Shown piece by piece: positions 40,732-49,650 of a stretch of DNA of 49,650 bases. Within the stretch, counting starts at the first letter, position 1. Each line of letters begins with the position of its first letter. The position numbers and the translations under genes were made by a program. Under the pieces are notes generated by a model. That model did not search any database. It was not told the origin of the DNA and saw only the letters and a program-made list of their open reading frames with translations. The stretch spans positions 1-49,650 of the forward strand of contig JABCYV010000007.1 of NCBI GenBank assembly GCA_013290025.1, given 5' to 3'. The DNA is from Acidobacteriota bacterium. Its GTDB lineage: Bacteria; Acidobacteriota; Terriglobia; Terriglobales; Acidobacteriaceae.

Positions 40732-42840
40732 TTATTGCCTCACCAATAGACTCAATCGTGGGAAGAGAAATTGCCCTGCTGCATCGTCGATGACATTCAC
40801 CTGGCAGGTGTAGAAACCGGGTTTTAATTGCGTGAGCGGCACATCGAGTTGGAAGACTGTGGCTCGCCGTTGGGGCGTGTTGAGCTGCGCGCTTTCGACC
40901 ACCGGCGTCTCATAGACCTTCTTCTTACCACTGAAAAACGCAACGTTGGTCAGCAATCGTATACCGGGCTTCGTCCCGGCTGGCGACTGCGCCGCCGCGC
41001 TCATCGGCTCCCGAGCGGGATCGTATACCTCGTAATAGAAATAAAGATGCTGACCTGCAGAGAACACATGAATGACGCTTGGAATCACCTCTGATCCGTC
41101 GCGCACTAATGGATTGTCGCTTTTTCGCTTCCCTGCCGGCCGAATTTGGCTTGCCAGCACAACTGAACTCATCTTTACTGGGACTCCCTTAAGATCCGGG
41201 ATGGTGAAATCGGTTTCGAACGAGCCCAGGCGCCCCGTCTGATTTTCGCGAATCACGAACTTCAAGTGATACTTGCCGGGTGGCAAGACAAAGCCGTTGT
41301 CATACTGCACATTCTTGCGCCCCACAAATTCAGACGTGCTGAGCGCCAGCTTTACTGTGTCACGTATCTGGCCAATCGGCCGCTTGTCAGGACTTGTTAC
41401 AACTCCCAGTACGTCCAGCGTGGCGCGATCCTGATCATTGGATCGTGTAAAAGGAATCTGAGAACCAGGAACTACGACGGATACAGGCACGTAGAATTTC
41501 CCATCGCTGATACGAAAATAAGCCGCCGAGAGATAAACAGGCAGATCGGTGCTTGGTAAGTCGGATGCTAATTCCTGATCGAGTTGGAGTTCGCGGTTTT
41601 CCTTTGTGGAATGCTGGAAGTCCGCGGGTGCATAGTACCCGCGGCGGAAGTCAATCTTCACGCCCGGGCGATTGACCCGGACCGTGATCTTGCGGAAACG
41701 ACCGTCGCGGGCCGAATTGTTGCTGTGGTAGCCGAGGAGGTAGTAGACCGACGTATCCTGCTGGACGCCGCTGAACACTTTACTGAAGTCGTTGGAATCG
41801 AGGAACGCCCGGCCTCCGGTATCGCCGGCAAGAGTGACCAGAGTTTCCTGAGTGGTGAAGTTTGAGTTGAGCGCATTGATTGTGGCCTGGCCGGAGTAGG
41901 GAGAAGTTCCGCGAAGGCTCGCGTTCTGGGCCTCGCCTCCGGGCACGATCGCTTGCAAGCCACGTATATCCATGGTGTAGATGGACATGTTGGCGCGCAC
42001 GGCTGCGTTAATCGCGGCGTGGAGTTCAGACTGGTTTTCAATCCCGGTGCGGTCCATGCCGCTGGAAAAGTAGATCAAAGACTTTTTCTCATCCACGTGA
42101 GAAAGCCGGTCCGCTACTGAACGCAAAGCCTCAAGCCGGCGATCGGTATTGAAGATGTTGTACTCTGTATCATCGGCGGTGAAGGACCCTCCGGTATCGG
42201 GAGTCCCTTCCGTCGTACCCGTGGACCCCTCCTCAAAACCCTGGCCCGCACCCAGATTGATGGTTTGCAGCGTCTTCTTAATTGCGCTTTTGCCTGACGT
42301 GAAATCCTGATTCACCGTGAGCGAACTGCCTAAGCAGATCACTGCCACAAGGTCCGCAGGAACCATCTGCTTGTCCACATAGTTCTGTGCCGAAGTGACC
42401 GCCCGATCAATCTCATCCGGTTGCATAGAGCTAAGGTCGAAAAACAGGATGATGAGACGGCGATCTTTCAATTCAGACGCCGCCAGCGGCTGAGGAGCCC
42501 CCGACGACACATTCGCGGTTCGCGACAAAGCTTTGCCCAGCAATGGCGCTTCCGACACCGCCGTCGGGAGAACAGCATCCGTGTTCTCGAGATCGAATGA
42601 GGTCACTTGTTGCGGCTTGTTGTCTTCCAATACCGTGAAGTCTTCCCGCTTCAAATCTCGGACTGCATTGCCACTCTTATCACGCACCGTGACATTTGCC
42701 AGCACCAGCTCAGTCTCAGATTTGAACGTATATGTGCTGGGCGTCTCCTGTGATGCCATGGTGGCGCAGATCAGAACCGCCGCCAACATCCATGCAATTG
42801 CCGATCTGACGCATTTTGCGGATTGTGAGGCAGAAGTCAT
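40732..42840 (-). CDS. exported VWFA-domain protein (acidobacterial type)
   Basis: The 702-aa protein has an N-terminal signal region (AIAWMLAAVLICATMASQ) and the block TVRDKSGNAVRDLKREDFTV, the usual start of the VWFA-related family abundant in Acidobacteriota. The VWA domain follows, from LIILFFDLSSMQPDEI to about residue 375. The MIDAS-like DLSSM lacks the second Ser of the standard DxSxS, so metal binding may be altered. The C-terminal half is beta-rich and unassigned. The gene starts eight nt after the TonB-receptor gene and is probably cotranscribed with it. The role is unknown; it is probably a periplasmic or surface adhesion-type protein. Confidence 0.9.
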   Translation of the reverse strand: MTSASQSAKCVRSAIAWMLAAVLICATMASQETPSTYTFKSETELVLANVTVRDKSGNAVRDLKREDFTVLEDNKPQQVTSFDLENTDAVLPTAVSEAPLLGKALSRTANVSSGAPQPLAASELKDRRLIILFFDLSSMQPDEIDRAVTSAQNYVDKQMVPADLVAVICLGSSLTVNQDFTSGKSAIKKTLQTINLGAGQGFEEGSTGTTEGTPDTGGSFTADDTEYNIFNTDRRLEALRSVADRLSHVDEKKSLIYFSSGMDRTGIENQSELHAAINAAVRANMSIYTMDIRGLQAIVPGGEAQNASLRGTSPYSGQATINALNSNFTTQETLVTLAGDTGGRAFLDSNDFSKVFSGVQQDTSVYYLLGYHSNNSARDGRFRKITVRVNRPGVKIDFRRGYYAPADFQHSTKENRELQLDQELASDLPSTDLPVYLSAAYFRISDGKFYVPVSVVVPGSQIPFTRSNDQDRATLDVLGVVTSPDKRPIGQIRDTVKLALSTSEFVGRKNVQYDNGFVLPPGKYHLKFVIRENQTGRLGSFETDFTIPDLKGVPVKMSSVVLASQIRPAGKRKSDNPLVRDGSEVIPSVIHVFSAGQHLYFYYEVYDPAREPMSAAAQSPAGTKPGIRLLTNVAFFSGKKKVYETPVVESAQLNTPQRRATVFQLDVPLTQLKPGFYTCQVNVIDDAAGQFLFPRLSLLVRQ

Positions 42841-42848
42841 CAGTATTC

Positions 42849-45800
42849 CTAAAAGCGAAACCGCGCCGTAAACTGAATCGTCCGCATCGCCCCCACCGCG
42901 ATTACACGGCCGAAAGAAGGCGAATTCAGCGTGGGGTCAATCGAAGTGTATTGCGGGGTATTGAATACGTTCGCCATCTGCGCTCGAATTTCCAGGGCCC
43001 GCGACTCTCTCAGCGGGAAGATTTTAGTAAACGCCATATCAAACAAGAGTGAACCCGGGCCTTCGATGCTGTTTCGCCTGGCATCGCCAAACTGTCCCGG
43101 CGGAGGCGTAACGAAAGCAGCCGTGTTGAACCACTGGTTTAGCGACGGATTGGGCACGCTGACGGACTCACCGGGAACGAGGTTGGGTCGCAAAGTGCCA
43201 TTCGTGCCCCGGCTCACCTCGGAGAAGTTGCCTAAAATTCGCGGAGTGAAGGGCAATCCCGAGGCAATCGTCCAGTCGCCGCTCCAGTTCCAGTCCCCGA
43301 ACACTGCGGACAGGACTCGGCTGCCGGCAAGCCAGCGTCGATCGCGGCCGAAGGGCAACTCCCAGAGATAATCGGCGGTAAATTTGTGACGCTGATCGAA
43401 GATCGAGAGCCCACGCTCGGCTGCCAGGTCGCGAGGGTTTTGGGCCACGACAAAAGCGCTGCCGCCGATGCTCGAAGCGTTATCAATTGACTTGGAAAAT
43501 GTATAGCTGCCGCCGATGGAAATTCCGTGTTGTAAACGTTTGCGTAGGCGGACGGTACCAGCATGGGCCACCGAGTCACCCTGCGAAGTCTCCCAATTAA
43601 ACGGCTGCGCGTTCGGAATGAGAATTCCGATCGCGGTGCGGTTGGGGTCGTCGACGATATCGAGCCGCGTGCCTTTGGTTCCGGTATAGTCGATGTTCAG
43701 CAGCAGAGTAGGTTTGATCTCCTGCTGCACATCCAGATTCCATATCTGCACGTATCCCAGCCTGTAATTCGGATCTACGGCGTAATTGTTGGTGATCACA
43801 TCTTTGGCTGGCGCGGGAAATCCGTTTTGCAAAGTCAGGTCTCCGATTAGGGACTGGATGTTGGTCTGGGTCAAGGAAAACGGTGGCTGGAAGGCCAGTT
43901 GCTGAGCGATCGTTTGATACGCACCGGTGTTGTAGTTGATGCCATATCCGGCACGGACAACTATGTTCGACTTCGCTTTCCACGCCAATCCTACGCGGGG
44001 AGCAAAGTTGTTGCGATCGGGATGAACCAGGCTGGAGGGGAATCCCTGCCCGGCCAGAACTGGCGTTGCCGTAGGAGTACCTACCCCCGTTAGAACTCCG
44101 GGCGAAAGAATCAGGTTAGCAATGCGATCGTTCAGCTCTGTGAACGGTGAAACATACTCGTAGCGCAAACCGAGGTTGAGGGTAAGGTTGCCGCGCAGCT
44201 TCCACTCATCCTGCACATAAAGATCCCAGGAGTTTCCCCGGAAGTGATAATTGTTGTCGCCGGGCTGCGCCGCCCTTTGCAAAAGAGTCTGTTGCGGCAA
44301 GCCAAGTAGAAAATCAGCGAGGTCAAAACCCGTATTTGGCAGCACACTGCCGTTAACGATTTGAGCGGTATTGTTTCCTGTGAACAGGAAGGTCCCGCGC
44401 GCATCGTTGCTGGCCTCGGTATTCAGTTGGATGCGCCGAAAATCGCCGCCCCAGCGCCAGGTGTTCTTGCCGTGGTTCCAAATCATGTTGTCGCTGAAAG
44501 TGATTGTCTGATTGCGCAGCAGTTGCGGGTTCGTATCGGTGAGACTGCCAAAACCTTTAAACGAAAGATTGGGCAAACCCCAATCGAACGGGTCTTGCGA
44601 AACTCCGCCAATTCCAAGGTTTCCAGCAATGTTCTGGTTGAACGCGTACAGATTTCGCGTGGAGGTACGGCTGCGGCTGTAGTCGACACGGGCAACATTG
44701 GTCAGCTTACCAATGCTGCGAATGTACCCGATAGGGATGTCGAAGCTGCGCACCGAAGTAGTGCCACCAACGCTGGGAAATGCATTGGTCAGATCTGTCC
44801 TCACCGAATGGTAGTGCAACCCAAACGTCAAATTGTTTTGCGGGCCGCGACGGCGTGGACCGATGGTCGAACTGCCAAAGGCATGCATCAGGCGGATGTT
44901 TAGGTCGTCGCTGTTGCTGGTTGCGGCAGTGCTGGAGTGAAAGTTCTGCACATCTCCCGGTAGATTAGGCAGGGGAATGAACTTCAGCAGCCCTTGCGCA
45001 ATGGGGTTGATCTTCAAAGTGGGATCGTTAGCGACATTGTTATTGGGAATCGGCTGGTGGGTGAAGGGATCGAAGAGTTGCACGGGTGTGGAGCTGCTCT
45101 GGGTTCGAATTGTGGATTGAGAAAAGTCACCGGCGCGCTCGAGTAGTGTCGGGACCGTTGAAAACTGATCGAAGGGATTTTCACCGCGATATCCGTTGTA
45201 GTTCACGAAAAAAAAAGTCTTGTTGCCGCCTTTGTAGATCTTGGGAATATTCAGTGGGCTGCCGAGTGAAACCCCAACCCGATTTTGCAGATAACCGGGT
45301 TTGATTGAAGGTCGACCGGTAAGCGAGTACGGCGCGGCGTTCAACGCCGAATCTCCCACCGTGTAATAAATCGAACCGTGTGGGCGGTTGATGTCGAAGC
45401 GACCACGACCTCCACCGAAAATCACGGCACCACCGCCACCGCCGCCACCACCACCAGGCCCGCCTCCAGGCCCACCGCCGAGGAATAAGCCACCACCACC
45501 GCCGCCCGGGCCTCCAGCCGGGCCTCCAGCCTGCCCTCCGCCCAATCCTCCTCCCCCTTGTTGCTCGCGGGCTTCACGCATTCTCTGCTGCATTTCATCG
45601 CTGCTCATTCCGAACAGACCAGCGCCGGAAGCATTTCCTGACACGGCAATTGACTCCGTCGCCGCATCGGGCGCAATCCCAGGAATAGGCATGCCCTGAG
45701 GCACCACCTGGTCTCCTGGATTGCTGGTACTAGAGTCTCCAGCCGCTTCGCCCTGGAGTACGGCAAGACTCTGAAATCCGCGGCTACCCGACGCCAGGGT

Positions 45801-46229
45801 CTGTCTTTGTGCGGGGCGCATAGCTTGTTGAGCGCGTGAGGCCAAGACCATCGCGAGATCCGTGCGCGTGGCGGAATCGTTGACTTCGACTTCGCGCGTG
45901 CTAGGCGCGAATGCTGCCATCTCCGCTCTCACCGTGTAACGGCCTGCCGCAGAGACCTGCACGGCGTAGCTTCCATCGATATCCGACCACGTTACGACCT
46001 TCTCCCCGGTGGATTGGTTCAATGCGGTCACGGTGGCGCCCGGAACCTGCGTGTTGCCTGATTTCACCCTTCCCGCGATGACGAAATTTGGTGCTACGGC
46101 CGGTGCTGTCTGTGCCAGCGAGCCAGTGCCGATCAGCGACAGCGGTGCGAGGCCCCAAAGGCAAGTTACAAACACCCTGCACCCGGAGCGCCGCTGGCCA
46201 GGTCTGACTTCAGAAAAACTCAATCGCAT
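42849..46229 (-). CDS. Oar-like TonB-dependent outer-membrane receptor with carboxypeptidase-regulatory domain
   Basis: The 1126-aa protein has a basic N-terminus with a signal region near SLIGTGSLAQTAPA. A carboxypeptidase-regulatory-like beta sandwich follows (FVIAGRVKSGNTQVPGATVT, then GSYAVQVSAAGRYTVRAEM), then a long Gly-rich linker and a plug/barrel region. Outer-membrane features include LYVQDEWKLRGNLTLNLGLR and a C-terminal aromatic end (FTARFRF). Proteins of this type take up large substrates or act in adhesion; the ligand is unknown. The ATG at 46229 is preferred over 46310 because it gives a better signal peptide. It is followed closely by the VWFA gene. Confidence 0.9.
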   Translation of the reverse strand: MRLSFSEVRPGQRRSGCRVFVTCLWGLAPLSLIGTGSLAQTAPAVAPNFVIAGRVKSGNTQVPGATVTALNQSTGEKVVTWSDIDGSYAVQVSAAGRYTVRAEMAAFAPSTREVEVNDSATRTDLAMVLASRAQQAMRPAQRQTLASGSRGFQSLAVLQGEAAGDSSTSNPGDQVVPQGMPIPGIAPDAATESIAVSGNASGAGLFGMSSDEMQQRMREAREQQGGGGLGGGQAGGPAGGPGGGGGGLFLGGGPGGGPGGGGGGGGGAVIFGGGRGRFDINRPHGSIYYTVGDSALNAAPYSLTGRPSIKPGYLQNRVGVSLGSPLNIPKIYKGGNKTFFFVNYNGYRGENPFDQFSTVPTLLERAGDFSQSTIRTQSSSTPVQLFDPFTHQPIPNNNVANDPTLKINPIAQGLLKFIPLPNLPGDVQNFHSSTAATSNSDDLNIRLMHAFGSSTIGPRRRGPQNNLTFGLHYHSVRTDLTNAFPSVGGTTSVRSFDIPIGYIRSIGKLTNVARVDYSRSRTSTRNLYAFNQNIAGNLGIGGVSQDPFDWGLPNLSFKGFGSLTDTNPQLLRNQTITFSDNMIWNHGKNTWRWGGDFRRIQLNTEASNDARGTFLFTGNNTAQIVNGSVLPNTGFDLADFLLGLPQQTLLQRAAQPGDNNYHFRGNSWDLYVQDEWKLRGNLTLNLGLRYEYVSPFTELNDRIANLILSPGVLTGVGTPTATPVLAGQGFPSSLVHPDRNNFAPRVGLAWKAKSNIVVRAGYGINYNTGAYQTIAQQLAFQPPFSLTQTNIQSLIGDLTLQNGFPAPAKDVITNNYAVDPNYRLGYVQIWNLDVQQEIKPTLLLNIDYTGTKGTRLDIVDDPNRTAIGILIPNAQPFNWETSQGDSVAHAGTVRLRKRLQHGISIGGSYTFSKSIDNASSIGGSAFVVAQNPRDLAAERGLSIFDQRHKFTADYLWELPFGRDRRWLAGSRVLSAVFGDWNWSGDWTIASGLPFTPRILGNFSEVSRGTNGTLRPNLVPGESVSVPNPSLNQWFNTAAFVTPPPGQFGDARRNSIEGPGSLLFDMAFTKIFPLRESRALEIRAQMANVFNTPQYTSIDPTLNSPSFGRVIAVGAMRTIQFTARFRF
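45405..45560 (-). repeat. Gly-rich low-complexity tract in the TonB receptor
   Basis: About 50 codons of mostly GGN repeats encode alternating Gly runs with scattered Pro, Ala, Leu and Phe. Similar tracts occur at this place in related acidobacterial receptors, so it is probably a flexible linker between the regulatory domain and the plug. The same DNA read on the plus strand gives a false poly-Pro frame. Confidence 0.7.
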
Positions 46230-46643
46230 GAACACTGTTCCAATGAATGATTCGATGCGGGAAACCGCGCCGCTCCGTCCCCATCGACAATACCTGGTGA
46301 GGTATGTCACCGCGATTGCTCACGCGGCAATCATCCATCCATTCAACACTGCGCACCTTGGGGAACGCGGTAAAGATTCGGTCAATGACCGTAAAGTTTC
46401 GTAAATATGCAATTCTGAAGCATTAGCGAGAGAGCTTCAATATCGAGCTGGGCGACTCAATCAGGGAGATTGCCACCTGGGCGCGACCAAAAAAGGTAGC
46501 CGTAAGATAAGATCTAGTTGTAGATCGGGGCCGGTATGCGGTCGTCAAAGTGACCGCTCTTCCACCAACTTCACCTCCGACTGTCTCGGCTAGTAGTGAG
46601 TAATAATGAACCGAACCCAAAGCGCTTAAACTCTAACTAAACA
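46230..46643. promoter_or_regulatory. divergent intergenic region with palindromes
   Basis: This 414-nt region separates the TonB receptor (minus) and the ABC exporter (plus). It holds a perfect 13-nt palindrome CGGTCA-A-TGACCG (46379-46391) flanked by GTAAA direct repeats (46370, 46391, 46401). A second dyad is GATCTA-N4-TAGATC (46511-46526). Either could be an operator. No gene with convincing coding features is seen here, and no clear -35/-10 pair was found. Confidence 0.35.
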
Positions 46644-48554
46644 GTGAGTGCCGCTCCGAAACCAACTCCCCGCCCGCCGCTAACCCCCCAAAGGCTAAAA
46701 GCAGTTCTTCCGCTCGTCTGGGAGCTCATGCGCCCGCGCCAAGGATTGCTGGCATTGGGATTCCTGCTGATGATCGTAAACCGGGTATCGGCATTGGTGC
46801 TTCCCTACTCCACAAAATTCCTCATCGATGGTGTTATTGCGAAACATCATATCGAGCTCTTACGGCGACTCGTTCTGACCGTCTTGGGTGCCACGGTCAT
46901 TCAGGGAATCACTTCTTTCTCTCTCACACAGTTGCTGTCAAAGGCTGCGCAGCGCCTGATTGCCGAGCTCCGGCGAAAGGTTCAGACGCACATTTCGCGC
47001 CTCCCGGTGGCGTTTTACGATTCCAACAAGACTGGCATGCTGGTGGCGCGCATCATGAGCGATGTGGAAGGTGTTCGGAACCTGTTAGGCACTGGCCTTG
47101 TCGATTTTGTGGGCGGATTGCTTACTTCATGCATCGCATTGATCGTCCTGTTTCGGATTAGTTCACTAATGACTGTGCTCGCATTCGGTTTTCTGCTGTG
47201 CTTTGGGCTTACGCTCAAGAAAGCGTTTGGCACGATCCGTCCGATTCTGCGCGAGCGAGGCAAGATAAACGCCGAGGTCACTGGCCGATTGACAGAGTCG
47301 CTGGGAGGCGTCCGCGTGATCAAGGGATATCACGCGGAAGAGCGCGAAGAGGCGGTTTTTGCCAGGGGCGTGCGGCGCCTATTGGACAATGTAATGCGTA
47401 CACTCACCGCTACGTCTGTCATGAGTCTGGCCTCGAGCCTGCTGCTCGGCGTGGTTGGAGCAGTCGTAATGTACACCGGGGCGCGCCAGATAATGACAGG
47501 CACTTTGACCGTTGGTGGTTTTTTCTCCTACACGCTCTTTCTCGGTTTTCTGGTCGCGCCCATGACTCAAGTGGTCGGCATCGGCACGCAGCTCACCGAG
47601 GCGATCGCCGGGTTGGAGCGTACCCAGGAGATTCTGGGCGAGCGTCCTGAAGATCAGGACCCAAAGCGCACAGTAGCCTTGAACGACGTGCATGGCAGGC
47701 TGGAGTTCGAGCACGTGAGCTTCAGTTACGACGGCAACCGCACCGTCTTGCGTGATGTTTCATTTCGCGCGGAACCAGGCACAGTCACAGCGCTGGTCGG
47801 ATCCTCAGGTTCAGGCAAGTCCACAATCATCGGATTGATCTCAGCTTTTTATGTGCCTACTGAAGGCCAGGCACTGGTCGACGGCATCGATCTGAGCACG
47901 GTTCGTCTAGATTCTTACCGTACGCGTTTGGGCGTAGTCCTGCAGGAATCGTTTCTGTTCGACGGAACCATCCGGGAGAATGTTGCTTTCTCACGGCCTG
48001 ATGCGAGTGACGAACAAATCCTGCGTGCGTGTCGAATCGCTCGCGTCGAGGAGTTTGCGGAGAGTTTCCCCGACAAATACGAGACCGTAGTAGGCGAACG
48101 AGGCGTGAAGCTCTCGGGCGGTCAGAGACAGCGGATTTCGATTGCTCGCGCCATTCTGGCGGAGCCGCGCATCCTCATTCTCGATGAAGCCACATCGAGT
48201 CTCGATTCGGAATCGGAGGCCATGATTCAGCAGGGACTCTCCTACCTCATGCAAGGGCGAACCACATTTGTGATCGCCCACCGGCTCTCTACTATCCGTC
48301 GGGCTGATCAGATTCTCGTTGTCGAGCAAGGTGAGATCGTAGAGCGGGGCACACATGAACAGCTATACGCTATGCAAGGGCGCTATTTCGATCTCTACAC
48401 CAAGCAGCAAGGTCTAGAGAGGAATCTGTTTTTGGCGCCGGGCGAGGGAGATGCAGCGCTGGTCCCCAGTGAAAGTGGCGATGGCGATCGAAGTGACGAC
48501 GCAGATGTGACCCCGTCGGACGCGCTGCGTCTAATAAGAGGGGAGATCCGCTAG
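46644..48554 (+). CDS. MsbA-type ABC exporter (fused permease and ATPase)
   Basis: The 636-aa half-transporter has a six-helix membrane domain (about 35-325) followed by an ATPase domain: Walker A GSSGSGKS at 386-393, Q-loop VVLQESFLFDG, signature LSGGQRQR, Walker B ILILDEATSSLD and the H-loop VIAHRLST. Homodimers of this type flip lipids or export drugs and peptides. The substrate cannot be read from sequence. The GTG at 46644 is the first start in frame and has no clear ribosome binding site. The C-terminal 50 residues are acidic. An ABC ATPase gene follows seven nt later. Confidence 0.93.
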   Translation: MSAAPKPTPRPPLTPQRLKAVLPLVWELMRPRQGLLALGFLLMIVNRVSALVLPYSTKFLIDGVIAKHHIELLRRLVLTVLGATVIQGITSFSLTQLLSKAAQRLIAELRRKVQTHISRLPVAFYDSNKTGMLVARIMSDVEGVRNLLGTGLVDFVGGLLTSCIALIVLFRISSLMTVLAFGFLLCFGLTLKKAFGTIRPILRERGKINAEVTGRLTESLGGVRVIKGYHAEEREEAVFARGVRRLLDNVMRTLTATSVMSLASSLLLGVVGAVVMYTGARQIMTGTLTVGGFFSYTLFLGFLVAPMTQVVGIGTQLTEAIAGLERTQEILGERPEDQDPKRTVALNDVHGRLEFEHVSFSYDGNRTVLRDVSFRAEPGTVTALVGSSGSGKSTIIGLISAFYVPTEGQALVDGIDLSTVRLDSYRTRLGVVLQESFLFDGTIRENVAFSRPDASDEQILRACRIARVEEFAESFPDKYETVVGERGVKLSGGQRQRISIARAILAEPRILILDEATSSLDSESEAMIQQGLSYLMQGRTTFVIAHRLSTIRRADQILVVEQGEIVERGTHEQLYAMQGRYFDLYTKQQGLERNLFLAPGEGDAALVPSESGDGDRSDDADVTPSDALRLIRGEIR

Positions 48555-48561
48555 GCGTTCC

Positions 48562-49323
48562 ATGACCCCAGGGCCCGAACCATCCCAAGCAAATAACGCG
48601 TGCGCCGTACGCACGGACTCACTCTGTCGTCACTACCAGATGGGGCAAACTCTTATACGCGCCGTGGACGGGGTCTCGCTGCAGGTGCGCGCCGGAGAGT
48701 TCGTTGCGCTGCTCGGCAGTTCTGGCTCCGGCAAGTCTTCCCTCCTAAACCTCATCGCTGGGCTCGATCACCCGAGCTCGGGAACCGTGATTGTTGAGGA
48801 AAAGAATCTGGCTCAGCTATCCCGCCCGGAACTGGCTAAGTATCGTCTGCGCTCGGTCGGCATGGTCTTCCAATCCTTCAATCTGGTTTCCAGTATGACC
48901 TTGGCCGAGAATGTGGAACTGCCCATGAGGTTTGCGGAGGTTGATCGCAGTCAGCGTGCTAGGTTGGTGGGCGAAGCCTTGGACCGTGTGGGATTAAGCC
49001 CCCGAATGACTCACCGTCCGAGCGAACTCTCGGGTGGAGAACAGCAACGGGCTGCGCTCGCCCGCGCTCTCATCAACCGCCCCAAACTGCTCTTGGCCGA
49101 CGAACCTACGGGCAATCTGGACAGCCGCACCGGTACTGAGATCATGGACTTCATCCGCGAGTTCAACGAATCGCTCGGCATGACAATCGTAATGGTCACG
49201 CACGAGCGCGCTCTGGCGGAGCGATACGCCCAACGAATGCTCTTTCTGGCCGATGGCAAATTGATCGGTGACCACGCTAATCCAAGCACAACCGCAGGCG
49301 CGACGCCTGGGGAACATGTATGA
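48562..49323 (+). CDS. ABC transporter ATP-binding protein (LolD/MacB family)
   Basis: The 253-aa ATPase has Walker A GSSGSGKS, Q-loop VFQSFNLVSSMT, signature LSGGEQQR, Walker B LLLADEPTGNLD and H-loop VTHER. The NLDSRTG tail after Walker B is typical of the MacB/LolD/FtsE group that drives mechanotransmission rather than import. It starts seven nt after the exporter gene and overlaps the permease gene as ATGA, so the three form one unit. Likely roles are lipoprotein release or export of peptides or macrolides; no substrate is implied by the sequence. Confidence 0.94.
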   Translation: MTPGPEPSQANNACAVRTDSLCRHYQMGQTLIRAVDGVSLQVRAGEFVALLGSSGSGKSSLLNLIAGLDHPSSGTVIVEEKNLAQLSRPELAKYRLRSVGMVFQSFNLVSSMTLAENVELPMRFAEVDRSQRARLVGEALDRVGLSPRMTHRPSELSGGEQQRAALARALINRPKLLLADEPTGNLDSRTGTEIMDFIREFNESLGMTIVMVTHERALAERYAQRMLFLADGKLIGDHANPSTTAGATPGEHV

Positions 49324-49650
49324 AAGCCTACGATCTCTCCGAGCTCGCCTTCCGCAATTTGCGGGAGTCTTTGTTGCGAAATTCGCTAACCACGGTCGGC
49401 ATCTCGGTGGGGGTGGCGTCGCTGGTGGCGATGCTATCGCTGGGCATTGGTCTGCAACAGTTAGCAAGCCGGAGACTGGTTCGATCGGGACTCTTCGATA
49501 CCGTGGTGGTCACTTCACGGCGAGATTTCCGTGGTTTCGGTCACGACAACGAACGAACTGCTACATCCGCCGCCGAGAGCCGAGTCTTGGATGAATCGGC
49601 GCGCGGAGAAATTGAGCACCTTCCTAATGTTGTGGAAGCCTATACTGACA
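49320..49650 (+). CDS. MacB/FtsX-type ABC permease (3' partial)
   Basis: The gene begins at an ATG that overlaps the ATPase stop (ATGA) and runs off the window after 110 codons. The N-terminus shows a short amphipathic stretch (SELAFRNLRESLLRNSLTTV), then a first membrane helix (about GISVGVASLVAMLSLGIGL), and then the start of a large periplasmic domain. This is the expected topology for MacB/LolC/FtsX permeases. The rest of the protein is outside the window. Confidence 0.85.
   Translation, partial: MKAYDLSELAFRNLRESLLRNSLTTVGISVGVASLVAMLSLGIGLQQLASRRLVRSGLFDTVVVTSRRDFRGFGHDNERTATSAAESRVLDESARGEIEHLPNVVEAYTD

Noticed and set aside
45388-45699. Proline-rich open frame on the plus strand
   Set aside because: It is the complement of the Gly-rich linker of the TonB receptor; poly-Pro arises from GGN codons.
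46423-46620. 65-aa minus-strand ORF between the TonB receptor and ABC exporter
   Set aside because: There is no ribosome binding site, composition is random-like and no motif is seen; treated as non-coding.

Overview
The window looks like chromosomal DNA of a member of the Acidobacteriota, probably near the Koribacter/Terriglobia groups. This is an inference from gene content. It carries an Oar-like TonB-dependent receptor with a Gly-rich linker next to a VWFA-domain protein, a Ser/Thr kinase fused to TPRs, an NtrY/NtrX-type two-component system, frequent GTG/TTG starts and 4-nt gene overlaps. No rRNA, tRNA, CRISPR array or insertion sequence was recognised.

Layout. 1-4.5 kb, plus strand: 3' part of an SH3/TPR-like protein, uppP, ftsK. 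4.6-8.6 kb, minus: a small cupredoxin-like protein, a kinase-TPR protein and a guanidino-group-modifying enzyme. 8.8-10.8 kb: two small Cys-containing proteins (plus) facing a DUF2252 protein (minus). 10.9-12.6 kb: a candidate sigma-54 promoter, a 50-aa membrane protein and an SPFH/band-7 protein. 12.7-18.5 kb: an overlapping unit of exported protein, family-5 solute-binding protein, NtrY-like kinase and NtrC/NtrX-like sigma-54 activator. 18.5-20 kb: a divergent pair of HTH regulators, one with an S24 domain that has probably lost its protease lysine.

20.0-28.9 kb, minus: a complete arginine operon, argR-C-B-D-F-G-H-A-J, read from 28.9 kb downward. Neighbouring genes overlap, and two ARG-box-like palindromes lie between its promoter and argR. 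Upstream are lysC, its leader region and a LysR regulator. 32-40.4 kb, minus: gltB, preceded by a sulfite reductase - siroheme synthesis - APS reductase operon. 40.7-46.2 kb: VWFA protein and TonB-dependent receptor. 46.6 kb to the end, plus: an MsbA-type ABC exporter and a LolD/MacB-type ABC ATPase with its FtsX/MacB permease, the last cut by the window edge.

The main discovery is a pair of leader-peptide attenuators. The sulfite-reductase operon is preceded by a consensus-like sigma-70 promoter, an apparently leaderless 28-codon ORF with the run CCCFCCC, and a terminator whose U-tract touches the reductase ATG. Segments of the leader can form the mutually exclusive 1:2, 2:3 and 3:4 pairings of classical attenuation. 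lysC has an analogous leader whose 36-aa peptide is rich in Thr, Ile and Met. Its terminator has the same 5' arm and shares a further sequence block. The two look like members of one attenuator family, tuned to cysteine and to aspartate-family amino acids respectively.
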